A program made the translations under genes and the position numbers. From Paraburkholderia bannensis NBRC 103871 (GTDB lineage: Bacteria > Pseudomonadota > Gammaproteobacteria > Burkholderiales > Burkholderiaceae), in assembly GCF_000685015.1 (NCBI RefSeq), contig NZ_BAYA01000008.1, positions 42,368-106,367 on the forward strand: a DNA stretch of 64,000 bases, written 5' to 3'. Shown here one piece after another: positions 61,312-64,000 of the stretch (within the stretch, counting starts at the first letter, position 1; each line of letters begins with the position of its first letter). The notes beneath the pieces are model-generated. The model saw nothing but the letters and a program-made list of their open reading frames with translations, was not told where the DNA came from and ran no database searches.

Positions 61312-62289
61312 TCACTCCTTCACTTCGCCTACGCTATCCGAACCGCTGCGCGCCTGCGCATCGCGCATCTTTTCGAGCGCATGCGGCGTTAGGCCCATCG
61401 CCACGGCAATCGCCAGCGCGTCGATCACGGCCAGATGCGCGATGCGCGCGACGCCCGGTGCGTGCGGTTCCTGCGCGGCGGGCACGCGCAGCAGCAGCGG
61501 AATATCGACGACCCACGCGAGCCGCGATCCCGCATTGGTCAGCGCGATGGTGGTCGCGCCGCGCTCCTTGGCGATCTGGATGCTCTCGTTGACTTCGACG
61601 CTGCGCCCCGACTGCGAAATCGCGAAGGCCACGTCGCCGGGTTCGAGCAAGCCCGCGTAAAGCCGCTGCAGGTGTGCGTCCGTGAACGCGCTCGCGGCGA
61701 TGTCGAGGCGCAGCAGGCGCAGCGCCGCGTCCTGCGCGACCAGCCCCGACCCCGCGCCCACGCCAAAGAAGTACACACGCCGCGCGCTGCCCAGAGCGGC
61801 GGCCGCCGCCTCGAACACCGCCGGATCGAGCGACGCGCGCGCGTGCTTCACCCCTTGCGCCACCGCCTCCGCGACGTTGTCGAGCAACGTGCCGACCTGG
61901 GTGACATCGCCGCTCGTCACTTCCTGCGCCGCCGCGAACGGCATGCTGCCCGCCGCGCTCTGCGCGAGCCGCATCTTGAAGTCGCGCAGGCCGTGCGCGC
62001 CCACCGCGCGGCAAAAGCGCGTAACCGAAGGCTCGGACACATCGGCGCGCAGCGCGAGTTCGGTGATGCTCGCGCGCATCGCAAAGTCGATGTCGGCGAG
62101 CACCATCTGCGCGACCTTGCGCTCGGCGGGCCGCAGCGACTCCGCGACATTGCGGATATGGTGGATCAGGTTGGAGACCGGCAAGCTAAATTCCGTGGCG
62201 TGAGCCGTGGGTTGAACCATGGAAGGTGCGAGCGCCGCAACGTGCCTGTTTCGGGCGATGAGCAGGCCGGGCGCGGGCCCGGCGCGCAT
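61312..62289 (-). CDS. MurR/RpiR-family transcriptional regulator
   Basis: 325 aa, or 302 aa if translation starts at the ATG 62218-62220, after which the conserved part begins. The longer start at 62289 lies 4 bp from the stop of the ABC ATPase gene, which suggests coupling; neither has a strong ribosome site. The N-terminal HTH_6 domain is IRNVAESLRPAERKVAQMVLADIDFAMRASITELALRADVSEPSVTRFCRAVGAHGLRDFKMRLAQS. The C-terminal SIS sugar-phosphate domain shows RRVYFFGVGAGSGLVAQDAALRLLRL and GDVAFAISQSGRSVEVNESIQIAKERGATTIALTN. It probably senses a phosphosugar and controls the ABC/SDR operon. Confidence 0.92.
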   Translation of the reverse strand: MRAGPAPGLLIARNRHVAALAPSMVQPTAHATEFSLPVSNLIHHIRNVAESLRPAERKVAQMVLADIDFAMRASITELALRADVSEPSVTRFCRAVGAHGLRDFKMRLAQSAAGSMPFAAAQEVTSGDVTQVGTLLDNVAEAVAQGVKHARASLDPAVFEAAAAALGSARRVYFFGVGAGSGLVAQDAALRLLRLDIAASAFTDAHLQRLYAGLLEPGDVAFAISQSGRSVEVNESIQIAKERGATTIALTNAGSRLAWVVDIPLLLRVPAAQEPHAPGVARIAHLAVIDALAIAVAMGLTPHALEKMRDAQARSGSDSVGEVKE

Positions 62290-62293
62290 TTCG

Positions 62294-63358
62294 TCAATCG
62301 AGCCGCTTGCCGCTTTCGGTATCGAACAGATGCAGGTGCGCGAGAGGCAAACCCAGCGTCATGCGCTGGCCCGGTTCGATGCCGGGCCGCGCGCGCGTCG
62401 TGACGCACCATGAATTGCCGCCTATTTTCCCGTACAAGTGGGTCTCGGCGCCAGTCGGCTCGATCACTTCGACGCCGAAGGGCACGTCGCCCGCGCCCGT
62501 TTCGATGTGCTCGGGCCGGATGCCCAGCGTCACGCGCGCGCCCTGCTGCGCGCGCCCTTCGGGCAGCGCGATGCGCACGCCGTCGTCGAGCACCAGCGCC
62601 GTGCCGCGCGCGTCGCTCATCACGCTGCCGGCGACGAAGTTCATCGACGGCGAGCCCAGGAAGCTCGCCACGAACAGGTTGCCGGGTCTGTCGTAGAGAT
62701 CGAGCGGACGGCCGATCTGTTCGATGCGCCCGGCGTTCATCACGACGATGCGGTCGGCCATCGTCATCGCCTCGATCTGGTCGTGCGTGACGTACACCAC
62801 CGTGTTGCGCAGACGCTGATGCAGCGCCTTGATTTCGGTACGCATCTGCACGCGCAGCTTGGCGTCGAGATTCGACAGCGGCTCGTCGAACAGGAACAGC
62901 GACGGCTCGCGCACCACGGCGCGGCCCATCGCCACGCGCTGCCGCTGGCCGCCCGAAAGCGCGCGCGGCAGGCGCTCCAGATAGTTCGAGAGATTGAGCA
63001 TCTTCGCGGCGGCCTCGATGCGCGGCTTGAAGCCGTCCTCGCGCTCCTTGCGGATCCGCGGGCCGAACGCGATGTTGTCGTACACCGAAAGATGCGGATA
63101 CAGCGCGTAGCTCTGGAACACCATCGAGATATTGCGCTGCTGCGGCGGCAGCGCATTCGCGCGCGTGCCGCCGATGGTCAGGTCACCGCCGCTGATGTCT
63201 TCGAGACCCGCGATCATGCGCATGAGCGTGGTCTTGCCGCAGCCCGAGGGGCCGACCAGCACGACAAACTCGCCGTCCTCGATGTCGAGATCGACGCCAT
63301 GCACGACCTGGGTGTCGCCGTAGCGCTTGTAGATGCCGTTCAGTTGTACCGCTGCCAT
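62294..63358 (-). CDS. ugpC: UgpC/MalK-type carbohydrate ABC transporter ATP-binding protein
   Basis: 354 aa. Walker A is GPSGCGKTT (about 36-44), the Q-loop MVFQSYALYPH, the signature LSGGQRQRVAMGRA, Walker B LFLFDEPLSNLD and the switch His in VTHDQIEAM. The C-terminal OB/TOBE regulatory domain of the MalK type is complete (RPLDLYDRPGNLFVASFLGSPSMNF, LGIRPEHIE). It energises a sugar, polyol or glycerol-phosphate importer whose membrane parts lie beyond the right edge. A (CGTGTG)n repeat sits 12 bp upstream of its start, followed by GAGG. Confidence 0.94.
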   Translation of the reverse strand: MAAVQLNGIYKRYGDTQVVHGVDLDIEDGEFVVLVGPSGCGKTTLMRMIAGLEDISGGDLTIGGTRANALPPQQRNISMVFQSYALYPHLSVYDNIAFGPRIRKEREDGFKPRIEAAAKMLNLSNYLERLPRALSGGQRQRVAMGRAVVREPSLFLFDEPLSNLDAKLRVQMRTEIKALHQRLRNTVVYVTHDQIEAMTMADRIVVMNAGRIEQIGRPLDLYDRPGNLFVASFLGSPSMNFVAGSVMSDARGTALVLDDGVRIALPEGRAQQGARVTLGIRPEHIETGAGDVPFGVEVIEPTGAETHLYGKIGGNSWCVTTRARPGIEPGQRMTLGLPLAHLHLFDTESGKRLD

Positions 63359-63370
63359 GCTGTCCTCGTG

Positions 63371-63420
63371 CGTGTGCGTGTGCGTGTGCGTGTGCGTGTG
63401 CGTGTGCGTGTGCGTGTGCG
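63371..63420. repeat. Hexanucleotide microsatellite (CGTGTG)n
   Basis: Just over eight perfect copies of CGTGTG (50 nt) lie in the 66-bp gap between the SDR gene and the ATPase gene. On the coding (minus) strand it reads CACACG repeats directly before the ribosome site. It does not enter either coding frame. Confidence 0.95.
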
Positions 63421-63424
63421 TTCT

Positions 63425-64000
63425 TCAGATTTCGTCGAGCGTGAGTTCGCTCGCCATCAGCCGGTTGCCCGCCATCAGCCCCGCGTCCACCGGCAGCGCG
63501 ACCCCCGTGATCACGCGCGCCTGCGGCGAGGCGAGAAACTGCACGGCATCGGCAATATCGTCGGGCGTGGCCACGTCGCCAAGCGGATACCACTTCTTGA
63601 GTTGTTCGAATATTTCCGGGTTCTGCGCCACGCGCGCATGCCACGCGGGCGTCTTCACGGTGCCGGGACAGACGATGTTCGCCCGAATGCCGTGCGGCCC
63701 CAGTTCCATCGCCAGCGCCTTCGTGTAACTCACGAGTCCCGCCTTCGCCGCGCTGTAGGCGGGATGGCCGAGCGCGCTCAAGCCGTTCACCGAGCCGATC
63801 AGCACCAGCACGCCGCTGCGACGCTCGATCATCGAGGCGCGCACCGCTTCCACGGTGTAGTAAGTGCCGTTGAGGTTCAGGTCGACGTCATGCCGCCAGC
63901 TGGCCGCGTCGGTGCGCGCGAGCGACGTGCCGAGCGCCGCGCCCGCGTTCGCGACAGCCACGTCCACCGGCCCGCGCGCGGCGACGGCGCGCGCCACGGC
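63425..64000 (-). CDS. Short-chain dehydrogenase/reductase (partial, 5' end off the window)
   Basis: The last 191 codons are present. The catalytic set is visible: the NAG loop in VAVANAGAAL, the Asn in VDLNLNGTYY, S in LVLIGSVNGLSALGHPAYSAAKAGLVSYTKALAMEL with the Tyr and Lys four residues apart (YSAAK), and the IRANIVCPGTVKTP C-terminal stretch. It is a classical SDR that oxidises or reduces an alcohol with NAD(P). Its place just upstream of a UgpC-type ATPase gene and an RpiR regulator suggests a sugar or polyol dehydrogenase working on the imported substrate. The cofactor-binding N-terminus is beyond the edge. Confidence 0.9.
   Translation of the reverse strand, partial: AVARAVAARGPVDVAVANAGAALGTSLARTDAASWRHDVDLNLNGTYYTVEAVRASMIERRSGVLVLIGSVNGLSALGHPAYSAAKAGLVSYTKALAMELGPHGIRANIVCPGTVKTPAWHARVAQNPEIFEQLKKWYPLGDVATPDDIADAVQFLASPQARVITGVALPVDAGLMAGNRLMASELTLDEI

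Noticed and set aside
63371..63420. The CGTGTG repeat as a CRISPR array or coding repeat
   Set aside because: There are no spacers, the unit is six bases, and the only frames through it have no homology and lie outside the neighbouring genes.

Overview
The window looks like chromosomal DNA of a Burkholderiaceae beta-proteobacterium, most likely Paraburkholderia, Caballeronia or a close relative. It is GC-rich with dense short operons. Families typical of that group are present: a Gram-negative porin with a 20-residue signal peptide, DUF2917, DUF2242 and DUF2783 proteins, many LysR/GntR/IclR regulators, an AhpC/AhpF pair, a MprF-AcvB pair and a reductive pyrimidine operon. I count about 62 protein genes. 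I see no rRNA, tRNA, CRISPR array, insertion sequence or prophage gene. All functions are read from sequence motifs and remembered families; no search was run.

Layout. 1-7.4 kb: an FMN-split-barrel protein (cut by the left edge), a sirtuin, a small Cys-rich protein, a GNAT enzyme, a LysR regulator, a DUF2252 protein, the glutamate carrier GltS and a ketopantoate-reductase-like enzyme. 7.5-16 kb: an oxalate-type region with an OFA-family transporter flanked by two LysR regulators, then formyl-CoA transferase (frc), an FAH-family enzyme, an unknown membrane protein and a GntR regulator with a small membrane partner. A 15-nt box is shared by the frc promoter and the gntR upstream region. 15.9-18.5 kb: a possible tiny stand-alone gene, DUF2917 and a porin. 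18.5-23.2 kb: lysyl-phosphatidylglycerol synthase mprF overlapping its probable hydrolase acvB, then a higBA toxin-antitoxin pair behind a perfect 34-bp palindrome. 23.2-31.9 kb: a cupin, ahpF, ahpC, LysR/pirin/DoxX, a class III aminotransferase, a FUSC-type membrane protein and an extended rubredoxin. 31.9-41.6 kb: a LuxR regulator facing an amidase and an APC permease, then a GntR regulator facing an orphan amino-acid binding protein behind a complex leader, a lipoprotein, a LysE exporter/Lrp pair and a RutR-like TetR regulator.

42.0-49.2 kb is a complete reductive uracil/thymine (or hydantoin) catabolic operon: amidohydrolase, preT, preA, an NCS1 transporter and dihydropyrimidinase. It starts at a recognisable promoter with an 18-bp dyad next to its -10 box. 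49.2-52.1 kb is the most unusual part. A MotA/MotB proton-driven stator pair lies downstream of a protein that joins a cyclic-nucleotide-binding domain, a Crp-like winged helix and a FliG-C-like rotor domain. No other flagellar gene is present, so this may be a signal-gated stator/rotor module. 52.4-57.4 kb: DUF2783, an aromatic-type FAD monooxygenase and a metallo-beta-lactamase-fold protein with a degenerate metal motif, facing two tandem IclR regulators. 57.5-64 kb: a cytochrome P450, a TPR-GT41 (OGT-like) glycosyltransferase, and the end of a carbohydrate ABC/SDR operon with an RpiR regulator and a (CGTGTG)n microsatellite in the leader of the ATPase gene.
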